From an uncultured Clostridia bacterium (GTDB lineage Bacteria; Bacillota; Clostridia; Christensenellales; Pumilibacteraceae), in NCBI GenBank assembly GCA_947089425.1, contig CAMUKG010000006.1, positions 62,001 through 126,000 of the forward strand: 64,000 bases of DNA, written 5' to 3'. This document shows, in pieces, positions 53,301 to 62,516 of the stretch. Both the position numbers and the translations under genes were made by a program. Below the pieces are notes generated by a model. It was given only the letters and a program-made list of their open reading frames with translations, did not search any database and was not told the origin of the DNA. The number at the start of each line of letters is the position of its first letter. Positions within the stretch are counted from its first letter, which is position 1.

Positions 53301-56300
53301 CTTATGTCGGTTCGGGCAAAGTTATAGGAATAACCGACGCGGGCACAACGCAAAACGACTACGAGCCCGCCGACTATAAGGTGTTTAACGCCGACGGAAC
53401 GGAGACGAATAATTACGAGGTTACCGCCGTAATCGCGGGCACGCTCACGGTTAAGCCTCGCAGAATACTTATTCGCACGGGTAGCGCCGAAAAGGTGTAT
53501 GACGGCGATTGGCTGGCTTGCCCGAGTTTTGAGAGCGTGACGCATATAGCTTCGGACGGCGGCGATATTGCGCTTGTAACGGGGCACGAGCTCGAATTGG
53601 ACGAAAATAGCATTACGCGCATTTTGCACACTTGGCAATCTACGGGAAGCGAGGAAGGACGCGAAAACGAACTCGTTTATCGCGTTATGTTCGGCAGCGC
53701 TCCCGTGAGCGGCAATTACGAAATAGCTTACGAATACGGAGTGCTCACAATAACTCCGCGCCCCGTCAGCGTTACTACCGCAACTTCGAGCCGAGTGTAT
53801 AACGACGAAGAATTTTTCGACGGCACAGCCGCCGATTGGACGAAGTTCGACGAAAAGCAAAAAGTAGGTTTGCTTGCGTCGCACCGCTTAGAGTCCGATG
53901 CGAGCACTCTCACAAAAATTCGACTTGCGGGAAGCGAGACGAATATTTTGGAATATTTTGTTTTTGCCGATTCTTCGCTTGACGGCGTTATCGACGTGAC
54001 TCGCGATTACGCGATAAGTTATTCTTACGGCACGCTCACCGTAATAAAACGCCGCTTAACGATTGTTACGTGGAGCTATGAAAAAGAATATGACGGCTAT
54101 GTGCTATACGGAGATAGGGATTTAGAAAAGACGCTTGTGCACGGCGATAATGCGAGTGCCGATGCGGGGCTTGTCGACGTTCGTTACGGACACCGCATAG
54201 AATCAGTTTACGACATGCATAACTCTATAATCGACGTGGGAAGTTTAAGTTACGAATGCGATTGCGTTATATATGGGCGAAGACTTGAAAACGGTTTACT
54301 CGAAGACGTTACCGATAGTTATGAAATAAAATACGAGAAAGGCACGCTCACAATAACTCCGCGCCTAATTAGAATTAAAGTTGACGACGTTATAGCGGAA
54401 TACGACGGCAACGGTTATTTTTCCGATTACGCTTATGTATTTCACGTTAAAGAAGTGCTTGACGGAGAAAACGTGACCTACGTCGAAGATTGGCAATTTG
54501 GGCTTGTGAACGGACACCGAACCGAAAGCATAGGCGGCGAAAAGCACGTTGTAACAAATGTGTGGGATTCAACAAAATATACGGGGATTTTAAACGATTA
54601 TAAGTATCGCATTGTAGATACGAATTTCGTTTGGGACGACGGCGATATAGGCGTTTGGGACGACGAGACAATCGGCGGTTTTAAAGACGTAACGCACAAC
54701 TATAAAATCGTGGAAATAATTGCGGGCACGCTTGAAATCACTCCGCGCGAGGTTGTTGTGACTCGCTCGGATAAAGAAAAAGAATACGACGGCGAAAAAT
54801 TGTTCGGCGACGAGGCTACGGGCGACCGATTGCTCGAAGCGCACAAATTTGTCGCTACGGGCGAAGTGACTGTTATTACCAACGTTTGGGAATCGGGCAA
54901 GCAAATTCTTACCGAATTTTCGGTTGCCGACCAAAACGGTAATTTTTACATCGGCGGACACAGAATAGACGAAAACTATTCGTTAAGTTACGAAGAAAGC
55001 GTCGGAAGACTGAGTATTACTCAACGTTGGGTCATTGTGCAAACGGGTAGCGCAAAAAAAACGTATGACGGCATTGCGCTCGAATACGACGGTTACGAGT
55101 ATGTGCTCGCGTCGGGCGGAGAATGGCTTGCGGGGCATTATTTGCAGCTCGACTTGTCGAGACCGATTGTTTCTTTGACTGATGCGGGAACTGCGCTCAA
55201 CGAAAGATATTATATAGTAGCGGCGGAAATTGGCAACGAAATAGACGGGCATACGATGAACGAAAACTACATTTTAACGTATGATTTCGGAGTTTTGGAA
55301 GTGGAGCAACGCAAAATCACGGTTGTTACGGCTTCCGCTGAAAAGACTTACGACGGCGAGCCGCTCGATAGACATGAATGGAGTGTTGCGGAGGACAGTC
55401 CGTTCGATTTGGTTAACGGGCATTTTCTTGTTTTGAGGGCTGGCGCCGTAACTTCGTCGATTGCCGATGCAGGTTCCATAGATAACGAGCTTGGACTTGA
55501 AATCCTTGACGTGCATAATGAGAAATATATAACCGACAATTATGCAATATCGTATCGTAACGGAAAGCTTACGGTGACTCCGCGCGACGTGTACGTAAAG
55601 CCCGCAGACATAACTTCCGATTACTGCGAAGACGGTTATACTTTGTATTACGAATATTACGGTGACTCGAAAACCGATTTTAACTTGCAATTTGTAGAGG
55701 GCGAAACTCTTATGGTAGACGCTTATGCCGACGAAAACGGCGAACGCTTCTATGGCGTAGGAGCGGGAGTGTATACCGTTTATATTAAAGCGGAATATTG
55801 CTCGATTGCTGGCGGACGCGACCGCGTATGGAACTATAATTTGATTTGCGAAGAGGGCGGCAGATTCGAGAGAACCAAACGCGCCATAACCGCGTTTGCG
55901 CCCGTTATAGAAGCGGAGTACAACGGCACGGAGCATTCGGCGGATTTATATGCGTATAGAACGGCTCATGCCAAACATCCGAGTCAAGACGGAATTATAA
56001 ACGGTGATTTGGCGCTTGTGCGCCCCGTATACGAGTATTTCGATATGCGAGGAACTCGAATTTCCGCGCCCGTGCAAGCGGGAAGCTATATCGTGCGTAT
56101 TATAGAGTTTGAGAACGTATACGAAGATATGGACGTGCTTGCAAACTATGAGTATGACGTTGCAAGTTTTACGGACGGAAGTATTACCGTTACGAAACGC
56201 GCCATAACGGTTAAACCTATCAACGGCGGAAAACCTTACGACGGGGAAGCCGTGCGTTTCGGCGATTGGACAGCGAACGGACTTGCTTATTCCGTTATAC

Positions 56301-58927
56301 TCGGTTCGGTAATTCCCGGCGACGAACTCGATTTGCGCGCTTCGTTCAGAGGAATTATAGATTACGCGTCGGGCGCGGTTATGGTAACGAATGCCGAAAG
56401 CGTAACCGAAGCGGCGCAGTATTTTATTGATTTAGACGTAGAATACGCCGCAGAGCATAACTCTAACTATGATATTGAAGTTAACGAGGGAATGTACACT
56501 ATTGCACAGCGCCGTCTTCGAGTTCAAAATTCGAGCCATACGGCCGAATATTGCGGCGAACCCATATTCGTTCCCTTGCTCGTGCCTAACGAAAACATAA
56601 ACGTATCGGATAGAGCGCTTGTGGAAAAGTTGGGGCACAGAATAGAATTAAACGGCGAATTTAGCAAAACGGATGCGGGAGTATATAGAAATCCGCAAAG
56701 CATACGAGTGTTTAGCGGCGACGCCGATTGCACTCACAACTATGCGGTGCGATGCACGCAAGGCACGCTCACAATTCTGCCGCGCACTTTAACCGTCGCT
56801 TTCTTTTGCGACTCATACGAAAAAGAGTATGACGCCAAGCCTTTTGAAATCGGAGCGAACGATTATGAGGTCGAAGGTCTTGTGTCGGGGCAATCTTTCG
56901 ACAAAACGCAATCGCGTTGGACGAATATGCTTGACGCAGGAACGTATCACTACGAGCTTGTGCGCGCCGTAATAAAGACCGAAAGCGGCAAAAACGTAAA
57001 AATCTCAAACTATACGCTTGAATATAATCGCCCCGCGCCCGTAGTGATTTCACCAAAAAGACTTATTGCCGAAATGCATCAAGAGGAGCGCGAATATAAC
57101 GGAAAAGAGCAGTTGCTCAAATTGAGCGAGATATTTTCGTGCGCTCCCGATTCCGCTCCGCTCGAAGAGGTTATAAAGTCGTTCGAATGGAGTATGTATT
57201 CGAACGGCGAATTGTTTTATTTCGTAAGCGCGGGCGAGCATGTTTTAAACGCGTATAAATCGGAACTTAAATTCGACGGAATAGCGAACAATCCCAACTA
57301 TTACATATCGGAAGACGAAACGTTTACGTTTAATTTTAAAATCGCGCAATACGACCTTTTGAAAGAAGGAAGAACTGTGGAACTTGCTTCTTACACCGAA
57401 AGAAGACTGTATGACGGAACGCCGCTTTTTTCAAAAGAATTTCGTAAAGTAGTTCCTCGCGATTTTCCCGAAGGGCACGAGTTTAAAATATCGTCGTATA
57501 CGAGTGTGACTTATCCTCGCGATGGAGAAGTTGACAATGTTCTCGGATTTATTATTTGCGACGGAAACGGAAAAGACGTAAGTTCGAATTTTAATTTGAA
57601 AGAGTTATTCGCGTCAGATAAAGTGTCTTACGGAAAGTTGCAGGTTACGGGCGACGTAATATTGTATCCCGATTATGATGCGAACATAACATATGACGGA
57701 AGAATTCACGAGCGTGGCGGAGAAACTTACGAATGGAAAGTGAAAGGAACGCAAAGAAACGAGGCGCCGAGCGCTCATATTACTTTCAAAGCGGACATTG
57801 CGGAAATACTTTACGAGAGCGAAAGCGGATGGACTCACGTTGAGCAAACAGAAAACGCGGGCAAATATCGAATTTACTACACTAACGTAACTTTGCTTGA
57901 AAACGGGCGAGAGCTTGCTCCCGAAATTCGTAACGAATTGAATATTGTGACGTTGCCCGATTCGGAAAGCGGCTACTACATGTTTGAAAAACAAATTTAT
58001 AAGCGCATTGTTTACGTTCGGCCGAAAAACAAAACAGTTGCGTATGACGGCACCGATATAATAGAAGCCGACGAAGACGTCGACGTATTTTACGGAAGCA
58101 TGGCGAGCGGTCACGAATATATAGTAGAGCAGTTCAGCGACGTGCTCGACGCCACCCGCCGCTCGTATAGCAACGTTACTATTCTCAAAGGCCACGTTAA
58201 GAGTTCTAATTCTTGGAACGAAGATGCTCCCGACGTTTCCGAAAACTACGAAGCTCATGTTGCCTACGACAGTTTGCTCACTCCTCATGCGGATAAATAC
58301 AGTTTTCGCGCCACGTTGCAATTCAAGTTGCAAACCGTTACGGTTCTCTTGCATTCGCCCGAAAAAAACACCTATGTATATGACGGAAATAGACACGAGA
58401 TTCCGTTCGACCCCGAGAAGCGCTATTACTCGAATGCCGACGTTTTGGAAAACGGTTTCGCGCTGTTCGAATTTATAGACGTACTTTTAAAACCCGAGCA
58501 TTACCTTAAAATAACTAAGGCTTATGTTTCCGCCGACCCGTACCGCTATAACAGTTGGCTCACCGTAAAAGCTTACAAGGAAATAGACGGCGTGGAGAAG
58601 GAAATCAAGGCGTACAACATAAGAACGACGTATAGCGAAAGCTCTTACGTTACCGTAGTTGCCGCAGACGTGAATATAGCCGTAGATAAAACGGGCAACG
58701 TAAGCGCGAGCGTTATGCGCAACGACGGGTTCGAAGAACTCACGCTAAACGCCGTGTCGAATTCGGACGGCGTAATTACCTACGAATGCGCGCTCACAAG
58801 CAAGTACACGCTTCGAATTGTCAATTCGGGCGGCGACGTGAGTTATAAGATTTTCAGAGTTTTGTCGGGCGACGAAATTGAAGCCGATTCAAGATATTTC
58901 AACGTAAACGTGACGGCTATTGAATAG
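50303..58927 (+). CDS. Giant MBG/YDG-repeat surface protein, 2,874 residues
   Basis: A basic cytosolic N-terminus (about 28 residues) and one membrane helix (about 29-49) precede an enormous extracellular region of some twenty or more MBG/YDG repeats of about 90-130 residues. Repeat ends such as GTLTVTPRKI, GTLTVTPRRI, GKLTVTPRDV and GVLTITPRPV are easy to follow. Neighbouring repeats between 51480 and 52080 are recent duplications: a 38-base block at 51679-51716 recurs unchanged at 51964-52001. No sortase signal, C-terminal anchor or enzymatic domain is seen. The extended molecule could span far beyond the cell wall. It is encoded 45 bases after the smaller MBG protein. Confidence 0.85.
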   Translation: MFSYDAYKNRILRIAAIKRFIFKFKVPIIVVFSLIVASLTTFLCVKGTFTSNVAVITENIIYGEEYELKEAKALFGKVRAYEYCADGENTWSTRKPTLAGKYRVRAVTRGGFGNKRSDAVEFEILPRPVTFAILDDEIVYGARPAQIELPLIGSDKVAADKLSYEFDGFESENTAVEVKLDSVLITNAEETNVTNCYSISSAKKDVRLLDKNVTLSVALPEFVYNGKEQRFINAVDSVTQSELGADKAEFDTIIRDENGNIITAPTNAGKYTVAIVPESLQIMHENANVTSRYNLSQNSFEPHEFEVKKRIVTVKTQSAEKEYDGAPLVLKSGELAENLADGHALAYAALSEVSIIDAGETVNSYEFNVFAGENDVTANYEINYKYGTLTVTPRKIVLTAASETFEYDGEIKTNLFAASSAGANGGAGFINAGECAQVTNFGKLVGIADAGTVSNYYAPADYTVFNADGSVNGNYEITEVIAGTLTVTPRKIILTAASESFEYNGIAKSNLFADLAVSLNGDIGFINAGEYAYVSSSKFIKITDAGTVRNNYLPADYTVFNADGSVSGNYEIVEVIEGTLTVTPRRITLTSASETFEYDGEKHSAIVAESSSHENVYGVGLVGNHRAEVYDASKIIYVQNVADTARGNNAYAATDYKIYDGDGNDVSGNYNVLSVTSGTLTVKKHEFTVFTSSATRMYNGEALFKHEFSVYDSIIAKTGDSVALDETRSGEFAELTKKGTINNVLFVKVLGPDGSDCDNYEIKYSCGTLNVTERPVTVKTGSGSHVYFGSEFYVKNYEQISGEGLASGDSAVAIDSTVRKVLNATSQSGINNDTQFAIINAAGESVTDSYKITYEYGKLIVSKRPIVITTGTIEDYRYNGQPQSYTREYGVSSPSGVTDGGLCAKHYLKTDENNITTITNVGTVENIVKYFIFDGADNEVTANYEIEYLNGTITVLPCQITLISDSETFEYDGEEHSNLRASECLSNVYLSGFINEGEYAYVGSGKVIGITDAGTTQNDYEPADYKVFNADGTETNNYEVTAVIAGTLTVKPRRILIRTGSAEKVYDGDWLACPSFESVTHIASDGGDIALVTGHELELDENSITRILHTWQSTGSEEGRENELVYRVMFGSAPVSGNYEIAYEYGVLTITPRPVSVTTATSSRVYNDEEFFDGTAADWTKFDEKQKVGLLASHRLESDASTLTKIRLAGSETNILEYFVFADSSLDGVIDVTRDYAISYSYGTLTVIKRRLTIVTWSYEKEYDGYVLYGDRDLEKTLVHGDNASADAGLVDVRYGHRIESVYDMHNSIIDVGSLSYECDCVIYGRRLENGLLEDVTDSYEIKYEKGTLTITPRLIRIKVDDVIAEYDGNGYFSDYAYVFHVKEVLDGENVTYVEDWQFGLVNGHRTESIGGEKHVVTNVWDSTKYTGILNDYKYRIVDTNFVWDDGDIGVWDDETIGGFKDVTHNYKIVEIIAGTLEITPREVVVTRSDKEKEYDGEKLFGDEATGDRLLEAHKFVATGEVTVITNVWESGKQILTEFSVADQNGNFYIGGHRIDENYSLSYEESVGRLSITQRWVIVQTGSAKKTYDGIALEYDGYEYVLASGGEWLAGHYLQLDLSRPIVSLTDAGTALNERYYIVAAEIGNEIDGHTMNENYILTYDFGVLEVEQRKITVVTASAEKTYDGEPLDRHEWSVAEDSPFDLVNGHFLVLRAGAVTSSIADAGSIDNELGLEILDVHNEKYITDNYAISYRNGKLTVTPRDVYVKPADITSDYCEDGYTLYYEYYGDSKTDFNLQFVEGETLMVDAYADENGERFYGVGAGVYTVYIKAEYCSIAGGRDRVWNYNLICEEGGRFERTKRAITAFAPVIEAEYNGTEHSADLYAYRTAHAKHPSQDGIINGDLALVRPVYEYFDMRGTRISAPVQAGSYIVRIIEFENVYEDMDVLANYEYDVASFTDGSITVTKRAITVKPINGGKPYDGEAVRFGDWTANGLAYSVILGSVIPGDELDLRASFRGIIDYASGAVMVTNAESVTEAAQYFIDLDVEYAAEHNSNYDIEVNEGMYTIAQRRLRVQNSSHTAEYCGEPIFVPLLVPNENINVSDRALVEKLGHRIELNGEFSKTDAGVYRNPQSIRVFSGDADCTHNYAVRCTQGTLTILPRTLTVAFFCDSYEKEYDAKPFEIGANDYEVEGLVSGQSFDKTQSRWTNMLDAGTYHYELVRAVIKTESGKNVKISNYTLEYNRPAPVVISPKRLIAEMHQEEREYNGKEQLLKLSEIFSCAPDSAPLEEVIKSFEWSMYSNGELFYFVSAGEHVLNAYKSELKFDGIANNPNYYISEDETFTFNFKIAQYDLLKEGRTVELASYTERRLYDGTPLFSKEFRKVVPRDFPEGHEFKISSYTSVTYPRDGEVDNVLGFIICDGNGKDVSSNFNLKELFASDKVSYGKLQVTGDVILYPDYDANITYDGRIHERGGETYEWKVKGTQRNEAPSAHITFKADIAEILYESESGWTHVEQTENAGKYRIYYTNVTLLENGRELAPEIRNELNIVTLPDSESGYYMFEKQIYKRIVYVRPKNKTVAYDGTDIIEADEDVDVFYGSMASGHEYIVEQFSDVLDATRRSYSNVTILKGHVKSSNSWNEDAPDVSENYEAHVAYDSLLTPHADKYSFRATLQFKLQTVTVLLHSPEKNTYVYDGNRHEIPFDPEKRYYSNADVLENGFALFEFIDVLLKPEHYLKITKAYVSADPYRYNSWLTVKAYKEIDGVEKEIKAYNIRTTYSESSYVTVVAADVNIAVDKTGNVSASVMRNDGFEELTLNAVSNSDGVITYECALTSKYTLRIVNSGGDVSYKIFRVLSGDEIEADSRYFNVNVTAIE

Positions 58928-58945
58928 AACGAAAGGAAGAAAAAC

Positions 58946-58999
58946 ATGAAAAACAACATGAAAGAAAAGCGTAACGGAAAAAAGGAGGGCTGCAAGTGA
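58946..58999 (+). CDS. 17-codon lysine-rich ORF overlapping the next start
   Basis: A GAAAGGAAG site precedes an ATG at 58946. The 17-residue product is about half Lys/Arg/Asn, and the TGA overlaps the GTG start of the following membrane protein gene (GTGA). It may be a leader peptide coupling translation of the downstream gene, whose own AAAGGAGGG site lies inside it. Real translation is not shown. Confidence 0.35.
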   Translation: MKNNMKEKRNGKKEGCK

Positions 59000-60267
59000 A
59001 TCGCGGTTTCGGTTATTATTTTGTTACAAGCATAAGAACGTCGGCTAAAACGGTGTTGAAAGGCGGTAACATTTTTAAGTATTACATTTGGTTCTTCGCA
59101 AGATTGCTCGGAACGTTCATTCCGTTTTTGAACGCGATTTTTCCCGTAGCGGCGGTGAGGCAGGCTAAAATTGCCAAAACGGACGGAGAAATTGCAGTAA
59201 TTCGTTCTTTCGGCGGCGTGGAGAGTTGGCGCTCGTTCGGCACGGTGCTACTCACTATGACGCTCAAAGGGCTAATTTATATCGGCGGACTGTTGGTTAT
59301 TGCGGCAATCGGCGCCGTTCTCGGATTTTTGGGCGTGGTTATAGGAATAGCCGCAGACATGAAAGATTATATTATTTTGGCTGTAGCGTTCGCTGCTCCC
59401 GCCGCAATAGCGATTGTTATATATTCGTTCGCGCTCGTGTTGCTGTTTGCACCCACATCGTATTTGCTCGATTCGAATTCCGAAAAAGCGGGCGCAACAG
59501 CCACGCTTACGGCGGCGGTGGAAACTATGCGCAGAGGCGGCAAATTTACTTGCTTTTTAAACGCGTTCGTGCCATATGCCATAGTTGCGGTGTATTTGGG
59601 AATTGTTTCCGCCGTCACATTTGTGCTGTATTCGTTCATAGGCGGAGTTGCGGGAAGCCTCGCGGCTGTCTTTTGGGCGCTCATAGCGTTCGCGGCGCTC
59701 GTCGCGTTCGCCCCCGTGTTCGCGCTCACCGCGCGTTCGGCTAATAACGAGCTTTTCCGCGACATAGCGCTCGAACCCACAGCTCTCGACAACCGCGCTA
59801 AGGGCGTGTTTATAAAAAAAGTTCGCACCAACGTATTGGCGCAAAAAGGGTTGGATAGCGACTTATTGAATTTGTTCGATTCCACCGAAAAAGCGGAGTC
59901 GGTTCCGAAGTTCACTTCCTATTCAGAGCCGGGCAAGCCTAAGCGCAAAGTCAAAACATACGAAAAAGAAGAGGACGTGCCCGATAAGCAAGACATTCCA
60001 AAAGAGCAAAAAAATTCCGACGAGCCGCAACCCGCTCAAACCGACACTGGCAACGCAAACGGCGAACAATCGGAAACAGCCTCTTTTGCCGACGAGAGTT
60101 TCGAAACTATTCGAGAGGAACAAACGTTAAGCGGGTACGATTGGCTTACACGCGAGCCGACTGAGCAAGAGAACTCAAACGAAACGGAGCAAAGCGCGCA
60201 AGAGAGAGACAACGTTTTTGACGGCGTAGGGTTTAACGGCGACGACGGCGCGGATATAGAGCGGTAG
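58996..60267 (+). CDS. Multi-pass membrane protein with long acidic tail
   Basis: The 423-residue protein has about six membrane helices within residues 30-265. Its arrangement (GGNIFKYYIWFFARL, inner Arg-rich loops, a RRGGKFTCF loop) resembles small-residue-rich membrane proteins of unknown function (DUF-type). Residues about 300-423 are a low-complexity Glu/Gln/Asn/Asp tail, predicted cytosolic and disordered. It could bind the cytosolic ATPases, but this is inference. It starts at a GTG with a perfect AAAGGAGGG site at 58981-58989, overlapping the stop of the 17-codon ORF. Confidence 0.75.
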   Translation: MNRGFGYYFVTSIRTSAKTVLKGGNIFKYYIWFFARLLGTFIPFLNAIFPVAAVRQAKIAKTDGEIAVIRSFGGVESWRSFGTVLLTMTLKGLIYIGGLLVIAAIGAVLGFLGVVIGIAADMKDYIILAVAFAAPAAIAIVIYSFALVLLFAPTSYLLDSNSEKAGATATLTAAVETMRRGGKFTCFLNAFVPYAIVAVYLGIVSAVTFVLYSFIGGVAGSLAAVFWALIAFAALVAFAPVFALTARSANNELFRDIALEPTALDNRAKGVFIKKVRTNVLAQKGLDSDLLNLFDSTEKAESVPKFTSYSEPGKPKRKVKTYEKEEDVPDKQDIPKEQKNSDEPQPAQTDTGNANGEQSETASFADESFETIREEQTLSGYDWLTREPTEQENSNETEQSAQERDNVFDGVGFNGDDGADIER

Positions 60268-60278
60268 GAGAAAGAAGA

Positions 60279-60995
60279 ATGACTGTTTTTGTTTGGAGAT
60301 TGTTAAGCGCAATATCGGCGGCGCTGTTTGTGGCGCTCACCGTGTTGTCGCTGTGTTTGCGTCTTTTGAAAAACGTGTATTATCAAGGTTTTCAAAACGA
60401 CGAATTCGTTAAAGACGTGCAAACGGGGAGTTCCAAAAACTCCATATATTTCACTTCGGGCGAAACTCGCAAATACATAAAAAAGTACGTTGTTTGCAAA
60501 ACGTTGTACGACAAATATTTGGTTTGCAATTTCACCGAAAATTTTAACAGCATATCGTATTTCGTTGTGCAGTATTCGCGCGGAAAAAAGGTGCTCGGAG
60601 TGCTTAGAGTAAACGAATACGCGACAGGCGATTCGTCTAAGGTTATCGCCCTAAATCGCGGTTGCGCCCACGTGAACGTGATTATAGGCTCTGCGGACGA
60701 CGTTGTTATAAATAACGACGTTATTCGCCCTATGACTGTGAACAAAATAAGGCTGTACGCTTTTATAAAAAGCGCGCTGTTGTTTTTCGGATTGTTCGTA
60801 GTAAGGCACGCCATTATAGAGCTCGTTGCGGGAAAGGAATATATGGTGCCGTATTTGAAGAATTTATTCAATTATATAGCCGTTGCGGCGTCGGCGGCTT
60901 TCGCGGTGTTTAACTACTTTATCACCGAGAAATGTTTCCGTCGCAAAAACGTGAAAGGACTCAGCGGAGGTGCTTTGGAATATGACTTCCTATAA
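60279..60995 (+). CDS. Three-TM membrane protein of the locus
   Basis: The 238-residue protein has helices at about residues 8-30, 166-186 and 200-222. A soluble middle domain of about 130 residues lies between the first and second helices. The basic C-terminus (EKCFRRKNVKG) suggests it faces the cytosol, which would also put the middle domain in the cytosol. That domain (LVCNFTENFNSISYFVVQYS, then GVLRVNEYATG) looks like the N-terminal domain of the next protein. An AGGAGAAAG site lies before the ATG. The 3' end overlaps the next start by 14 bases. The family is unknown. Confidence 0.7.
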   Translation: MTVFVWRLLSAISAALFVALTVLSLCLRLLKNVYYQGFQNDEFVKDVQTGSSKNSIYFTSGETRKYIKKYVVCKTLYDKYLVCNFTENFNSISYFVVQYSRGKKVLGVLRVNEYATGDSSKVIALNRGCAHVNVIIGSADDVVINNDVIRPMTVNKIRLYAFIKSALLFFGLFVVRHAIIELVAGKEYMVPYLKNLFNYIAVAASAAFAVFNYFITEKCFRRKNVKGLSGGALEYDFL

Positions 60996-62487
60996 GAACG
61001 TCGTAAAATTCGATTACGCCAAAAATCCTACCGAACCCGTAGCGCTCAAAGAATACATAATGTTCGACGACGCGAAAGAGGGAGAAAAATACGCTCTTTT
61101 AAAGTTTGTGAACAACCTCAACCAGCAGCTTTACGGAATAAAGTTCGAGGTTTTTCAACACGACGCAGGCGGCAACGTTTTAAGAAAAACTCTTTTGGTT
61201 CATGATAAGTTCACCGCCGCCGAAAACGAAGTGTTCGTGCCTAAGGCAAAACTAAAACTCGGCGCCGATTGCGCGAGCATTTCGGTTAAGTTGATTGCCG
61301 CAAAGTTCGACCGTATACGTTGGGAGAAAGGCGAATTCGTGGATAATCACTACACGTTTGAGCGGTATGTGCACGATGCAGGCAAGAAGATCGCTCCCAC
61401 TCGAACTGAAAGAGCGAGACCCGAAGCGTTTGACTCGGGCGACAAGTCGCGAAAGCACAAGTCGGCGGCGTTCGATATAAAAGAGGTGTCGCGTAAAAAT
61501 ATGGCGGCTTTTCCGCAAGTTATGTGCGCTATTTTCGTTGTTCTCGTTCTCGCTTTTTCAATAGGCACTACCGTGTATTTTCGTAATGCCTCCAAAGAAT
61601 TTTCAATAGGCGATTACACGGTTGTGCGTTTGTCGGAAAAAACTGTGGGAGTAAGCGGCTACGAAGGAAAAGAAACTTCTCTCACAGTGCCCGCGACGCT
61701 CGGAGATTACACCGTTGTGCAAATTCGCAAAGGAGCGTTTAAAAAGTCGAAAGTTACAAGTCTTATTTTAGAAGCCGACCTTTCGATAGAGGGCGGAGCG
61801 TTCTCAGGTTCGGAGCTCGCCGAAGTATATTCCGATGCGACTGTGAACGTTCTTTCGAACGCATTTGAAAATTGCGAAAAACTTTCGCTCATTAAAATGC
61901 CTAACGCCAAGTTCACACGTTCGTGTTTTAGCGGTTCGTTCGCTTCTTCGCGTCGTCTCGAGCTTACGGCGTCGGGTGCGCTTTCGCGCGACGTGTTCGA
62001 GGGGTGCGCCAACCTTAAAGCATTGCGCCTTAAATGCGGTTCTTTGGGCGAAAGTTCTTTGAAAGGACTCGACGCAATCGAGCGGTTGGAACTCGGCGTT
62101 GTCAATGCGGGCAGTTCGTTCGTCTCCCTTTTCGGAGCGTCGCAAACTTTGCCCGAAAAATCGCTCGCAATAAAAACTTTGGCGATAAGCGCGCCGTCGG
62201 TTCAATCGGGCTATTTCGACGGTTCGGCGGATTTGGGCATAACGGTGAGCGAACTGTATTTTGTGAACGTAAATTCGTTGGGCTCTATGGCGCTTTCGGG
62301 GCTTAAAGAACTTAATAGACTTTATTTGCCGAATTCTCTGTCGTACGACGGTATGCTTTGCGAGACGGTGAACGGCGTGAGCGCAAAAGAAATTTGGTTC
62401 GAAGGCAGAGCGAGCACCGAAGGTTATAATCACGCCGAATTTAAGTTTAACGTCGGTGACGCCGAAAATTACTATAAAGCTTTTTAA
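60982..62487 (+). CDS. Single-TM protein with BspA-like leucine-rich repeats
   Basis: The 501-residue protein has an N-terminal cytosolic beta-rich domain (about residues 20-120: YALLKFVNNLNQQLYGIKF and on) and a charged linker. One membrane helix (about 174-197) follows. The extracellular C-terminal region carries BspA-type repeats (LRR_5). Units such as AFENCEKLSLIKMPN, VFEGCANLKALRL and ALSGLKELNRLYLPN are typical. BspA-like repeats mediate binding in surface proteins. The ATG at 60982 follows CGGAGG; a GTG at 60970 is less likely. It links an outside binding surface to an inside domain shared with its neighbour. Confidence 0.78.
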   Translation: MTSYKNVVKFDYAKNPTEPVALKEYIMFDDAKEGEKYALLKFVNNLNQQLYGIKFEVFQHDAGGNVLRKTLLVHDKFTAAENEVFVPKAKLKLGADCASISVKLIAAKFDRIRWEKGEFVDNHYTFERYVHDAGKKIAPTRTERARPEAFDSGDKSRKHKSAAFDIKEVSRKNMAAFPQVMCAIFVVLVLAFSIGTTVYFRNASKEFSIGDYTVVRLSEKTVGVSGYEGKETSLTVPATLGDYTVVQIRKGAFKKSKVTSLILEADLSIEGGAFSGSELAEVYSDATVNVLSNAFENCEKLSLIKMPNAKFTRSCFSGSFASSRRLELTASGALSRDVFEGCANLKALRLKCGSLGESSLKGLDAIERLELGVVNAGSSFVSLFGASQTLPEKSLAIKTLAISAPSVQSGYFDGSADLGITVSELYFVNVNSLGSMALSGLKELNRLYLPNSLSYDGMLCETVNGVSAKEIWFEGRASTEGYNHAEFKFNVGDAENYYKAF

Positions 62488-62516
62488 AAAACAGGGAAGG
62501 GTTACGAGGTATTTGC

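Noticed and set aside
50303..58927. Sortase-anchored adhesin
   Set aside because: No LPxTG-like motif, C-terminal helix or basic tail occurs at the end of either MBG protein; only the N-terminal helix can anchor them.
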